The notes under the pieces: model-generated
What the model was told of the DNA's origin: nothing
Databases searched by the model: none
What the model saw: the letters and a program-made list of their open reading frames with translations, nothing else
Part shown: positions 16,589 to 24,909 of the stretch, in pieces
Layout of the letters: every line of letters starts with the position of its first letter
Position numbering within the stretch: the first letter of the stretch is position 1
Assembly (NCBI RefSeq): GCF_016745395.1
Contig: NZ_JAERVJ010000004.1
Location: forward strand, 114,369-178,368
Length of the DNA: 64,000 bases
Direction of reading: 5' to 3'
Source: Methylocystis sp. Sn-Cys
Lineage (GTDB): Bacteria; Pseudomonadota; Alphaproteobacteria; Rhizobiales; Beijerinckiaceae
Program-made: the position numbers and the translations under genes

Positions 16589-16807
16589 TTAATTAGCCAA
16601 CGCGCGCAGTGTGTTGCGATAGCGCCGCATAATCTCGTCCGCCTTCTCGATCTTCTTTGGGTCGTAGGGCGTCAGTAGATAGCCGCCGTCCGCAGCCTCG
16701 ATGGCGTAAAGTGTATCGCCCTTTCCGGCGTTCATCCGCGTAAGCATCTCCTTAGGCAGGACGACGCCGGTAGACGTTCCGATTGGGATGAGTTTCAGCT
16801 TCGTCAT
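16589..16807 (-). CDS. AbrB/MazE-type antitoxin, apparently without a toxin partner
   Basis: This 72-residue protein has the swapped-hairpin AbrB DNA-binding fold pattern KLIPIGTSTGVVLPKEMLTR and a C-terminal helix ending MRRYRNTLRAL. Such proteins normally precede a Doc/Fic or PIN toxin that they neutralise and co-repress. Neither side holds one: a DUF2892 gene lies upstream beyond a repeat and rlmH is convergent. It may be a relic of a module or a solitary regulator. The frame is open upstream into a repeat; the ATG at 16807 begins the conserved domain. Confidence 0.75.
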   Translation of the reverse strand: MTKLKLIPIGTSTGVVLPKEMLTRMNAGKGDTLYAIEAADGGYLLTPYDPKKIEKADEIMRRYRNTLRALAN

Positions 16808-16849
16808 CGCCCTCTCAACAATAAGAATGTTTTGTAATACCGGGTGGCC

Positions 16850-16930
16850 GTCATTGCGAGGAGCAAAGCGACGAAGCAATCCAGAGCCACATTGCTGCCC
16901 TGGATTGCTTCGCTTCGCTCGCAATGACGG
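16850..16930 (+). repeat. family B palindrome
   Basis: Arms tcattgcgaggagcaaagcg and gcttcgctcgcaatgacgg enclose agcaatccagagcc/ccctggattgct. It separates the AbrB-type gene from the DUF2892 gene. Confidence 0.85.
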
Positions 16931-16940
16931 ATGTAGCCCC

Positions 16941-17390
16941 CTACACCCGCTGCTCATGCATCGTCTTCTGCAGCCGGCCCATGGCCTGCTCGACTTTCTG
17001 GAAATCGCCGCGCAAAGCTTTCAGCGCATAGCGTTCCTGGTCGATCTCATGCTGGGTGCGGAAGCCAAGCCGGCGCAGCAGCGGCAGCGGCGGGCACCAG
17101 CCCTGGACGGCGTGCTGGAACAAGAACCCGGCGACGAAGACCGGCAGGGCGAGCCAGCGGCGGTCGGCGACGATCCCCGCCGCGAGACCCGCGAGGGCCA
17201 GCGTCGACGCATTGGCTTCGAGCGCGCGCTCGACGTCCCATTCGCGATCGAGTTCGTCGATGCGCTCGTCGATCTTGCCGGGATGCAGCGCGAAATAGAC
17301 GAGCCGCTCCGTCATCGCTTCGTGGATCATGCGGTTGACGGCTTCGCTCGTGTGGTTCTGGACGCGATCGACGGCTGCGGCTGTGGCCAT
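16941..17390 (-). CDS. DUF2892 (YgaP-like transmembrane) domain protein
   Basis: This 149-residue protein has a charged N-terminal helix region, a hydrophobic hairpin of two membrane segments (about residues 62-90) and a C-terminal amphipathic tail. The pair of segments ending in HAVQGWCPPLPLLRRLGFRT matches the DUF2892 membrane domain, in which xxGxCP precedes the helix end. No rhodanese domain is attached. The biochemical role is unknown. AGAGG precedes the ATG. It is divergent from purA, with about 190 bp between them. Confidence 0.75.
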   Translation of the reverse strand: MATAAAVDRVQNHTSEAVNRMIHEAMTERLVYFALHPGKIDERIDELDREWDVERALEANASTLALAGLAAGIVADRRWLALPVFVAGFLFQHAVQGWCPPLPLLRRLGFRTQHEIDQERYALKALRGDFQKVEQAMGRLQKTMHEQRV

Positions 17391-17577
17391 GGCGGGGACC
17401 TCTCCTGACCAAGCGCCAACCGGCGAGCCGCCGCGAAGTTCCCTCGGGCGGACCGTCGGCGGCGCGGGGATTACGGTCTTTACCGCCCCGCCGTCCTGCG
17501 CTAAACCTCACCCGTAACGAGCCCTTCGCGTTACCGCGTGGGGCTTTTGCCGTTTTAAGAAGCGTGAAGACAAGATC

Positions 17578-18873
17578 ATGGCGAATGTGGCGGTGGTCGG
17601 CGCCCAATGGGGCGACGAGGGCAAGGGCAAGATCGTCGACTGGCTGTCGCTGGAGGCGGATGTCGTCGTGCGCTTCCAGGGCGGCCACAACGCCGGCCAT
17701 ACGCTCGTCATCGACAGCACGACCTATAAGCTCGCGCTGCTGCCCTCCGGCATCGTCCGGCCGGGCAAGCTCTCCGTCATCGGCAATGGCGTCGTGGTCG
17801 ACCCCCACTTTCTGGTTGGCGAGATCGAGCGGCTGCGGGCGCAGGGCGTCGAGATCGCGCCGGAGAATTTCAAGGTCGCCGAGAACGCGCCGCTCATCCT
17901 GTCGCTGCATCGCGAGCTCGACGCTCACCGCGAGGAGGCTTCGGGCGGCGGCGCCAAGATCGGCACGACCAAGCGCGGCATCGGCCCCGCCTATGAGGAC
18001 AAGGTCGGCCGCCGCGCCATCCGCCTGATGGACCTCGCCGAGCCGGATACGCTCGACGACAAGATCGAGCGTGTTCTCGCCCATCACAATCCGCTGCGCC
18101 GGGGCCTCGGCCTACCGGAAGTCGCGCCGCAGACGCTGCGCGAGGAGCTGCTCTCGGTCGCGCCGAAAATCCTGCCCTTCATGGACGCGGTGTGGGACCT
18201 GCTCGACGAGCAGCGCCGCGCCGGCAAACGCATCCTCTTCGAGGGCGCGCAGGGCGTGCTGCTCGACGTCGACCACGGCACCTATCCTTACGTCACCTCG
18301 TCCAACACCGTCGCGGCTTCGGCGGCGAGCGGCTCGGGCCTGGGACCGGGGGCGATCGGCTATGTGCTCGGCATCGCCAAGGCTTACACGACGCGCGTCG
18401 GCGGCGGGCCGTTCCCGACCGAGCTGACCGACAGCATTGGCGAGCTGATCGGCGACCGCGGCCATGAATTCGGCACCAATACGGGCCGGCGGCGGCGCTG
18501 CGGCTGGTTCGACGCGGTGCTGACGCGCCAGGCGGTGAAGACCTCCGGCATCAACGGCATCGCGCTCACCAAGCTGGATATTCTCGACGGCTTCGACGAG
18601 ATCAAGATCTGCACGCATTACATGCTCGACGGCAAGCGCATCGACCGCCTGCCGGCCTCGCAGTCGGCACAGGCGCGGGTGACGCCCGTCTATGAAAGCT
18701 TCCCCGGCTGGAAGGAGACGACGAGCGGCGCGCGTAGCTGGGCGGAGCTTCCGGCGCAGGCGATCAAATATGTCCGCCGCATCGAGGAGCTGATCGGCGC
18801 GCCCGTGGCGCTGCTCTCGACGAGCCCCGAGCGCGACGACACCATCCTCGTGCATAATCCTTTCCAGGATTGA
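17578..18873 (+). CDS. purA: adenylosuccinate synthetase
   Basis: This 431-residue enzyme joins IMP and aspartate using GTP, the first committed step to AMP. The N-terminal [17 protein letters not shown] is the GTP-binding P-loop signature, followed by GGHNAGHT with the catalytic His. [15 protein letters not shown] and the C-terminal [12 protein letters not shown] are also conserved. Length is typical. The ATG follows GAAGACAAGATC. It stands alone with repeats downstream. Confidence 0.97.
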   Translation: MANVAVVGAQWGDEGKGKIVDWLSLEADVVVRFQGGHNAGHTLVIDSTTYKLALLPSGIVRPGKLSVIGNGVVVDPHFLVGEIERLRAQGVEIAPENFKVAENAPLILSLHRELDAHREEASGGGAKIGTTKRGIGPAYEDKVGRRAIRLMDLAEPDTLDDKIERVLAHHNPLRRGLGLPEVAPQTLREELLSVAPKILPFMDAVWDLLDEQRRAGKRILFEGAQGVLLDVDHGTYPYVTSSNTVAASAASGSGLGPGAIGYVLGIAKAYTTRVGGGPFPTELTDSIGELIGDRGHEFGTNTGRRRRCGWFDAVLTRQAVKTSGINGIALTKLDILDGFDEIKICTHYMLDGKRIDRLPASQSAQARVTPVYESFPGWKETTSGARSWAELPAQAIKYVRRIEELIGAPVALLSTSPERDDTILVHNPFQD

Positions 18874-18910
18874 CGACTTCGGCTTGAACGGCTCGCATTG
18901 GCGAGTATCC

Positions 18911-19103
18911 GGCCGACGCTCGCGCCGTTTGGACAGGCAAGAAATCACTGCCGTCATTGCGAGGAGCGCAGCGACGAAGCAATCCAGAGCCGCATCGCCG
19001 CCCTGGATTGCTTCGCTTCGCTCGCAAGGACGGGCTCTGGGCAAAACCGCGCTCTTGCGCCCTGGATTCCCGATCGCTCGCTTCGCGAGCGTCGGGCATG
19101 ACA
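18911..19103 (+). repeat. composite repeat: family B nested in family A
   Basis: An A remnant (cgacgctcgcgccgtttgga) precedes a complete B element (about 18954-19030) and the right A arm ccctggattcccgatcgctc ending gtcgggcatgac. The arrangement parallels 12374-12571. Confidence 0.85.
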
Positions 19104-19122
19104 TGTGCGAGCGGGAGGCGCG

Positions 19123-21831
19123 TTAGGCCCGGCGACGGTGGCGCCCGCCGGGCTTTTCACCGGCCGGGCCGGTGCGCGGCAGGAGCTGGGTCAGCGGGGC
19201 AGGGGCGCCATGTTGCGTGAGCAGCGCTTCCATGCCCGCGGCGTCGAGCGGGCGGCTGAACAGAAAGCCCTGCGCTTCCTCGCAGCCTAAACCCTTCAAA
19301 AACTCGGCTTGAGCCGCAGTTTCGATTCCCTCCGCCAGGACTTTCAGATGCAGGCTGTGGCCCAGCGCGACGATCGCGCGGGTAATCGCCGCTTCATTCT
19401 CGCCGCTGGGAAGATCGGAGACGAAGGAGCGGTCGATCTTCAGCTTATTGACGGGCAGGCGTTTCAGATAGGCCAGGGAGGATTGCCCCGTTCCGAAATC
19501 GTCGATCGCCAGCGATACGCCGCAAGAGCGAAGCCCGTCGAGAACTTTCACGTTCTTCTGGGCTTGCCGCATGACATAGGTCTCGGTGATCTCGAGCTCG
19601 AGAAATTTGGACGGCAATCCCGTCTCGGCCAGGACATCCGCCACGAGGCCGACGAGATCCGAGCGCTCGATCTGCACGCCGGAAATATTCACGGCGATGC
19701 GATGCAGCCCCAATCCCTTGCGCATCCATTCCATTGCCTGGCGGCAGGCGGCGCGCAGCGCCCATTCGCCGAGCTGCGTTATCAGGCTCGTCTCTTCGGC
19801 GATGGGAATGAATTTATCGGGCGGAATGATCCCGCGCTCGGGGTGGCGCCAGCGCAAGAGCGCCTCGGAGCCGACGAGTCTTCCGTCGGCCAGATCGACT
19901 TGCGGCTGATAGTTCAGGAACAGCTCGCCCTGTTCCAGCGCCTTGCGCAGCTCGCCTTCCAGGAACTGCCGCTCCTGCGCCTGATCGGTCAGATGCGATC
20001 TGTAGAACAGATATTTGCCGCGCCCTTCCTCCTTGGCTTGATACATCGCGAGATCGGCGTTCTTGATCAGCGTCGCCGAGTCTTCGCCGTCGCCAGGATA
20101 GCAGCTCAGGCCGATCGACGCGCCGACCTCCAGTCGATGGCCTTGCACGATGAAGGGGCTGGATAAAACTGCGATGATCTTGTGGGCGACCTCCTGGCCG
20201 TCCTCCGGACCTTGGGTGTTTTGCAGCAGCACGACGAATTCGTCGCCGCCCAAACGGGCGATCATGGCGCCCTGTCGCAGGTTCTGCATCAACCGCCGCG
20301 CGACGGCGCGCAGAAGCTCGTCGCCGATGGGGTGGCCCAGGCTGTCATTGATATATTTGAACCGATCGAGGTCGAGAAAGAGCAGACACATTTTTCTCCC
20401 GGTCCGATGGGCCAATTTCATGGCCTGCTCGCAGCGTTCGTTGAAGAGCTGGCGGTTGGGAAGATCGGTGAGGGAGTCGTAATAGGCCAAATGGTGGATA
20501 TGCGCCGCCGAACGCTTCTGCTCGGTCAGATCGTAGAAGACGCTGATGTAGTTCTTCACGCTGCCGTCGCCGTCGCGCACCGCCGAAATATTCTGCCAAA
20601 GCGGGATGCTGTCGCCGTCCTTGCGGCGATCCCAGATTTCGCCGTGCCATTCGCCCTCGCTCTTCAGCTTGGCCCAAAGCTGCTTGAAGAAGGCGGCGTT
20701 GTGCCGTTTCGATCTGAAGATATTCGTTCTCTTGCCGATGACGTCGTCGGGGGCGTAACCGAGAATACGGCTGAACGCGGGATTGACCTTGATGATCCGC
20801 GCCTCTGCGTCGGTGATCACCACGCCGTTCAGGCTGGTTTCGAAAACGCTGGCCGCCAGGTTCAACTGCTCGTCGGTCTGCCGCTGGGCGGTGACGTCCT
20901 GCAGGGTTCCGTTCGCCCGTACTGGTCTTCCGTTTTCGTCGCAGAGCGTCACGCCCCGGAGCTGCGCCCATTTGATCCTGCCGCCCGCGAGACGGAGGCG
21001 GCAGCTTGCGTTGAAAAGGCGACGGTCGCGGATCGACGCCTGGAAGGCTTCGTCCACCGCCTGGCGGTCCTCCGGATGGATGATTGCGAGACAATCGTCG
21101 TATCGTCGTGGCAGCGCGCTCGTCTTGCAGATATGGGCCATTTCCTCGGAACGATAGATCACCTCATTCGTGGTCAGATCGACTTCCCAGCGGCCGATTT
21201 GGGCGATGCGCTGCGCTTCCCTTAGCTCCCGCTCGCTGTCGAGCAGCGCGTCATGTTGCTTCTTGATTGCGGTGATGTCGGTGGCGCAGACGACAGCCCC
21301 TTCCTCCTTGCCCTTGGGGTCGTGCTGGAGGGTCGCTTCCAGCCAGTAGAAGCGATACTGGCCGTCTTTCGCGAGGAGCCGATGTTCGGCCGCATAGGAG
21401 CCTGCGCCGCGCACGCGCTCGAACAATGGCGAATGCGCCGGCCAGGGCAGGCGGGGGAGCGATTGCTCGAGCCGGCGCCTTTCCTCCGGCGGCAGCCATT
21501 CGTCGAGGACACGCTCCGCGATCTCTCCCTCCGGCGCGCATAGATCGACGGAGAAGCGACGATTGACCTGGCCGATCCGTCCCTCGGGTCCGAGAACGAT
21601 CAAGAGGGCGCTGGACGTGTCCATCACGCGCTGGGTGAAGTTCGCCAGATTGGCCTGCCGCTGATTGGCCTCCTGCAGGGCCTCCGCCTGCAGCTCCATC
21701 GTGCGCAGCATCTCGTCCGTCTGCGCGGCGTCGAGGCTCATCTGCTCCTGAATGGCGGCGTTGGCGAGGCGGAGCGACTCGACCTCGGCGCGCAGGCGTT
21801 CCACTTCTTGTGTGAGCGCGTCTTCACTCAT
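19123..21831 (-). CDS. PAS-GGDEF-EAL cyclic-di-GMP signalling protein, coupled to hydrogenase genes
   Basis: This 902-residue protein has an N-terminal coiled coil (1-60), three PAS-type domains (about 65-190, 205-320, 325-437), a GGDEF domain with intact RLGGDEF (528-532), and an EAL domain with SEALLRW (656-658 EAL), ITETYV and IDDFGTGQSS. Both diguanylate cyclase and phosphodiesterase motifs are complete. The inhibitory I-site is degenerate (RQGA instead of RxxD). No membrane segments are visible. The ATG overlaps the hydrogenase protease gene by eight bases, so it belongs to the hydrogenase operon. HydDB group 2c hydrogenases are described as diguanylate-cyclase-linked, which fits. Confidence 0.9.
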   Translation of the reverse strand: MSEDALTQEVERLRAEVESLRLANAAIQEQMSLDAAQTDEMLRTMELQAEALQEANQRQANLANFTQRVMDTSSALLIVLGPEGRIGQVNRRFSVDLCAPEGEIAERVLDEWLPPEERRRLEQSLPRLPWPAHSPLFERVRGAGSYAAEHRLLAKDGQYRFYWLEATLQHDPKGKEEGAVVCATDITAIKKQHDALLDSERELREAQRIAQIGRWEVDLTTNEVIYRSEEMAHICKTSALPRRYDDCLAIIHPEDRQAVDEAFQASIRDRRLFNASCRLRLAGGRIKWAQLRGVTLCDENGRPVRANGTLQDVTAQRQTDEQLNLAASVFETSLNGVVITDAEARIIKVNPAFSRILGYAPDDVIGKRTNIFRSKRHNAAFFKQLWAKLKSEGEWHGEIWDRRKDGDSIPLWQNISAVRDGDGSVKNYISVFYDLTEQKRSAAHIHHLAYYDSLTDLPNRQLFNERCEQAMKLAHRTGRKMCLLFLDLDRFKYINDSLGHPIGDELLRAVARRLMQNLRQGAMIARLGGDEFVVLLQNTQGPEDGQEVAHKIIAVLSSPFIVQGHRLEVGASIGLSCYPGDGEDSATLIKNADLAMYQAKEEGRGKYLFYRSHLTDQAQERQFLEGELRKALEQGELFLNYQPQVDLADGRLVGSEALLRWRHPERGIIPPDKFIPIAEETSLITQLGEWALRAACRQAMEWMRKGLGLHRIAVNISGVQIERSDLVGLVADVLAETGLPSKFLELEITETYVMRQAQKNVKVLDGLRSCGVSLAIDDFGTGQSSLAYLKRLPVNKLKIDRSFVSDLPSGENEAAITRAIVALGHSLHLKVLAEGIETAAQAEFLKGLGCEEAQGFLFSRPLDAAGMEALLTQHGAPAPLTQLLPRTGPAGEKPGGRHRRRA

Positions 21832-22303
21832 GGCGGTCATTCTCGAAATAGGCGCCGAGCAGCATGGCGACCTCGTCCACGGCGCGCGCGACCGGCTCTG
21901 AAAGCCCAATGTGAAATGGCGTAATAGTCTCGACTTCCGCCCCGATGATCTTAATGGCCGGGGAGGTTTCGGGAAATGCGGCGAGCGCGCGCAGGACATA
22001 GCCGAGGCCGAGCCCGTGGGCTGCGGGCGTCGTTTCTTCCATGATCATGGCGAGGGAGGGCCGATGCACGCGGCCGGGCTTTCCTGCGGGCGCCAGGGCG
22101 TCGACGATGACGACTTCGTCGCAGTCCTCGAAGAGCGCCAGCGCCGCCGGGCCGGGCGCGCCAGCTTCCGTCAGGCGTAGATCGGCCGGGCGCTCGCGCG
22201 CCGCCAGCCGTTCATAGACCGCCGGGCCGAAGCCGTCGTCGCCATGCAGCGGATTGCCGAAGCAGACGATATGGCGCCGGATGATGGAAGGACTCTGGTT
22301 CAT
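21824..22303 (-). CDS. [NiFe]-hydrogenase maturation endopeptidase (HupD/HyaD family)
   Basis: This 159-residue protein starts at the ATG overlapping the large-subunit stop (ATGA). The segment CFGNPLHGDDGFG matches the GNxxxxDDGxG nickel-recognition motif of hydrogenase proteases, and VVIVDALAP plus the C-terminal helical part fit the fold. It should remove the C-terminal peptide of the large subunit after nickel insertion. Its presence agrees with the 12-residue extension beyond the last nickel-site motif there. It overlaps the downstream PAS-GGDEF-EAL gene by eight bases. Confidence 0.88.
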   Translation of the reverse strand: MNQSPSIIRRHIVCFGNPLHGDDGFGPAVYERLAARERPADLRLTEAGAPGPAALALFEDCDEVVIVDALAPAGKPGRVHRPSLAMIMEETTPAAHGLGLGYVLRALAAFPETSPAIKIIGAEVETITPFHIGLSEPVARAVDEVAMLLGAYFENDRHE

Positions 22304-23817
22304 GCGTTGAAATGAACCTTCCTCCCGGTGTCCAGCATATGGACCGTGCAAACAAGGCAGGGATCGTGGGAGCGGATGATGTGGCCGATCTCGACCGGAT
22401 CGTCCGGGTCGCGCACCTCGACGCCGACCAGGCTCTGCTCCCAATGGCCGGGCTGGCCGGCGCTGTCGCGCGGCGAGGCGTTCCAGGCGGTGGGCGTGAC
22501 GATCTGATATTTTTCGATGACGCCGTCTTTGATCTTGATCCAGTGACCGAGCGCGCCGCGCGCCGCCATGATCAGGCCGTAGCCGTCGCCATCGGATTCA
22601 TTGGCGGGCGGGATGAAATGCTCTCCCGCGAGATCGGCGGCGAGTTGATCGAGCATGCGCCGTGCATGCAGGAATTCATGGGCGATGCGCCGCGCCCGCG
22701 CGAATTGCCGCAGCCAGGCGCCGCCGCCCTCCAATGCGTTGAGCGAGGCGATCAAAGGATCGCCGCCGATCAGCAATTCCGCGAGCGGGCCGGTCTGGAC
22801 GACCTTTTCGCCATAGCGCGGCGCCTTGGACCATGTGTAGCGATCGCCGCCCGGCTCGTAATTGGGGATGGTTTCGCCGTTCCACGGGTGGCGGCCGCCC
22901 TCATAGTGGCGGAACCAGGAATGGCGCACATGCTCATTGATCTGCGTCTGATCGAGCGGCGCGATCGTCCCCGTTTCGCCGTCGTAAAAGCCCGACGCCA
23001 GCAGAGTCGCATCGGCGTCGGTCGTCGAAGGATCGCGCCACGCGCCGTAGCTCAGCATATGTTTGGCGCCCGCCGCGGAGCGATGAAGCCCCAGAGCGCG
23101 CACGCAACGGCTGAGCATGCCAAGCGCGCTCGCCGCATGGGCGGGCGCGTCGAGCCAGGCGAAATAGTCTTCCGCTTTGTCGAGCGCCAGCCAACGCTCG
23201 AGCGGCGCGCCGACGATGCGCTGCTCATACCAGCGTTGCGCGTCGTCCAGCACGGCGCGGCAGGCGGAAATCCGGCGCAGATCGGCAGGAAGCGTCACGC
23301 CGCCGGGGGCCATATAGGAGGAGTGCGGCCACTGTCCGCCAAAATGCGCCACGATCTGCACGACCTTCCGCGTCACCGCGAGGGTTTCGAGATAGATCGT
23401 TCCGCGAAACGGCTCGAAGGCGGCCATGATCTCGTCGAACCAGGGTTCGGCGGCGTAGCGCGGATTGCAGAAATCCGGCGTGAAGAACAGGAAGGTCTGG
23501 CGCAGATCGTTCTGAATGCCTTCCGCCATCAGGCAGAGATTGCGGATGCGCGTGGCGTTGGGCGGCGGGACCGCGCCCCAGGCGCGTTCCAAAGCGAGCG
23601 CCGACGAATAAAGATGCGCGGTTCCGCAAATGCCGCAGACGCGCGGCGTGATCACAAGGGCGTCGCGCGGCGCCCGGCCGATGAGAATCTGCTCGAAACC
23701 GCGATACATCGTGCCGATGGTGCGGGCTTCCGCCACCACGCCGTCGTCCAGCGTCACGGCGAGCTCGAGATCGCCCTCGACGCGGTTGAGGCTGACATTG
23801 AGCTCGACGCGCGCCAT
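22300..23817 (-). CDS. [NiFe]-hydrogenase large subunit
   Basis: The 505-residue catalytic subunit carries both nickel-ligand motifs: RVCGICGTAH near residue 58 and DPCLVCTVH at the C-terminus. The protein starts with VELNVSLNRVEGDLEL, the typical RVEG entry. After the last His twelve residues remain (MLDTGRKVHFNA), a probable cleavable peptide; H2-sensor large subunits such as HupV/HoxC usually end at this His. The gene follows the small subunit by one base and overlaps the protease gene. Group assignment to the cytosolic, uptake-like group 2 is inference from the small subunit. Confidence 0.92.
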   Translation of the reverse strand: MARVELNVSLNRVEGDLELAVTLDDGVVAEARTIGTMYRGFEQILIGRAPRDALVITPRVCGICGTAHLYSSALALERAWGAVPPPNATRIRNLCLMAEGIQNDLRQTFLFFTPDFCNPRYAAEPWFDEIMAAFEPFRGTIYLETLAVTRKVVQIVAHFGGQWPHSSYMAPGGVTLPADLRRISACRAVLDDAQRWYEQRIVGAPLERWLALDKAEDYFAWLDAPAHAASALGMLSRCVRALGLHRSAAGAKHMLSYGAWRDPSTTDADATLLASGFYDGETGTIAPLDQTQINEHVRHSWFRHYEGGRHPWNGETIPNYEPGGDRYTWSKAPRYGEKVVQTGPLAELLIGGDPLIASLNALEGGGAWLRQFARARRIAHEFLHARRMLDQLAADLAGEHFIPPANESDGDGYGLIMAARGALGHWIKIKDGVIEKYQIVTPTAWNASPRDSAGQPGHWEQSLVGVEVRDPDDPVEIGHIIRSHDPCLVCTVHMLDTGRKVHFNA

Positions 23818-23818
23818 G

Positions 23819-24760
23819 TCAAACGTCCATCTTCTTGTTTCGGACGCGCGCGGGCGCGGCGGCGCGGGCGAGATTCTTATAGGCCATGTAGCGGGCGCGC
23901 TCGACGCCGACCGGCAGGCGCAGCGGAATGTCGCCGATCTTCGCCGTTGCGAAGAGGTCCGTTTCGCGCGGGAAATTGGGCGCCGTGCAGCCGAAGCAGG
24001 GGACGCCCGCGCGCGTCTTACTGTTGACGCCGTTCCAAAGATCGCTGTTGCAGACCGCCTGGGTCAGCGGGCCCTGGCAGCCCAGATTATAGAACAGGCA
24101 GGCGCGACCCCCGAGCTCCAAATCCTCGACGTCATATTCGTGGTATTCGTTCCGCGTGCAGCCTTGGTGCGCCAAAGTGCTGAAGAAAGCGGCAGGCCGG
24201 TTCAGCGGATCGAGGGCGAGCGGCAGGTCCTGGGCGATCGCCTCCAGCGTCTGGGTCATGGCGTGGGGATGGGCCGGGCAGCCGGCGATATTGATGACCG
24301 GCAGGCCCGAACCGGCGCGCCAGTCCGCCGGCAAAAGGCCGCCCGGCGTCTCCCGGTCGAATTGCAGGCCGATGCAATCGGCGGGGTTGGGGCTCGCCGC
24401 GTGAACGCCGCCGAAACTGGCGCACGTGCCCATGGCGACGACGATATTTGCGCGCCGGGCGAGCGCGCGCGTGATCTCCATACGCGCCCGGCCCCGGTAG
24501 CTGTCGTAAAGGCCGGTGCCGCGCGGCGCGGTGACGACGCTGCCCTCGACGCAGAGGATGTCGAGCTTTTGGGCGCCCGACGCGATGTTTTCGATCAGCG
24601 CGTCAAAACGCTTCATCGGCGCATGCGAGAGGGAGGGGTGCCAGAGCAGCTCGATCCCGCAGGAGGCGAATAATTGCTCGAAGCTCGGCGCTTCAGCGCT
24701 CAGAATTGCAAGCGAGTCGCCGCCGCAGGCCCCAGTCTGCAACCAGAACAAGGTTTTCAC
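23819..24760 (-). CDS. [NiFe]-hydrogenase small subunit without Tat signal
   Basis: The 313-residue iron-sulfur subunit starts directly at LFWLQTGACGGDS with no twin-arginine leader or C-terminal anchor, so the enzyme should be cytosolic. Conserved cluster segments include GTCASFGG, NIAGCPAHP, GCTRNEYHEY and VPCFGC. The first CxxC is CGGD: the second proximal-cluster cysteine is an aspartate (residue 15). Asp ligation of the proximal cluster is known from actinobacterial-type hydrogenase. The start is GTG with GGAGAG eight bases upstream. It is the first gene of the four-gene operon, and no hyp genes are nearby. Confidence 0.9.
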   Translation of the reverse strand: MKTLFWLQTGACGGDSLAILSAEAPSFEQLFASCGIELLWHPSLSHAPMKRFDALIENIASGAQKLDILCVEGSVVTAPRGTGLYDSYRGRARMEITRALARRANIVVAMGTCASFGGVHAASPNPADCIGLQFDRETPGGLLPADWRAGSGLPVINIAGCPAHPHAMTQTLEAIAQDLPLALDPLNRPAAFFSTLAHQGCTRNEYHEYDVEDLELGGRACLFYNLGCQGPLTQAVCNSDLWNGVNSKTRAGVPCFGCTAPNFPRETDLFATAKIGDIPLRLPVGVERARYMAYKNLARAAAPARVRNKKMDV

Positions 24761-24881
24761 GAGCGCTTCTCTCCATCACGCGCACGCCGCGATTAGGCGC
24801 TCAAAAGCTTGAGACTTCTTGAATGGTTTAGCTAGCCCTAAAATTCGCGGCTTGGTTGAGTAAGGCCGTTCGGTTGCTGTC

Positions 24882-24906
24882 CGGCGCCAGCGAACGCCGT
24901 TTTTTT
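24882..24906 (+). terminator. plus-strand intrinsic terminator between two minus-strand genes
   Basis: CGGCG-CCAGCGAA-CGCCG (24882-24899) is followed by seven T residues on the plus strand. No plus-strand gene is upstream, so it would end an unannotated short transcript or an antisense RNA reading out of the hydrogenase promoter region. Confidence 0.5.
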
Positions 24907-24909
24907 AAA

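Noticed and set aside
22312-24027. 571-codon plus-strand frame opposite the hydrogenase genes
   Set aside because: It is antisense to both hydrogenase subunits with their complete metal-binding motifs, and has no recognisable domain.
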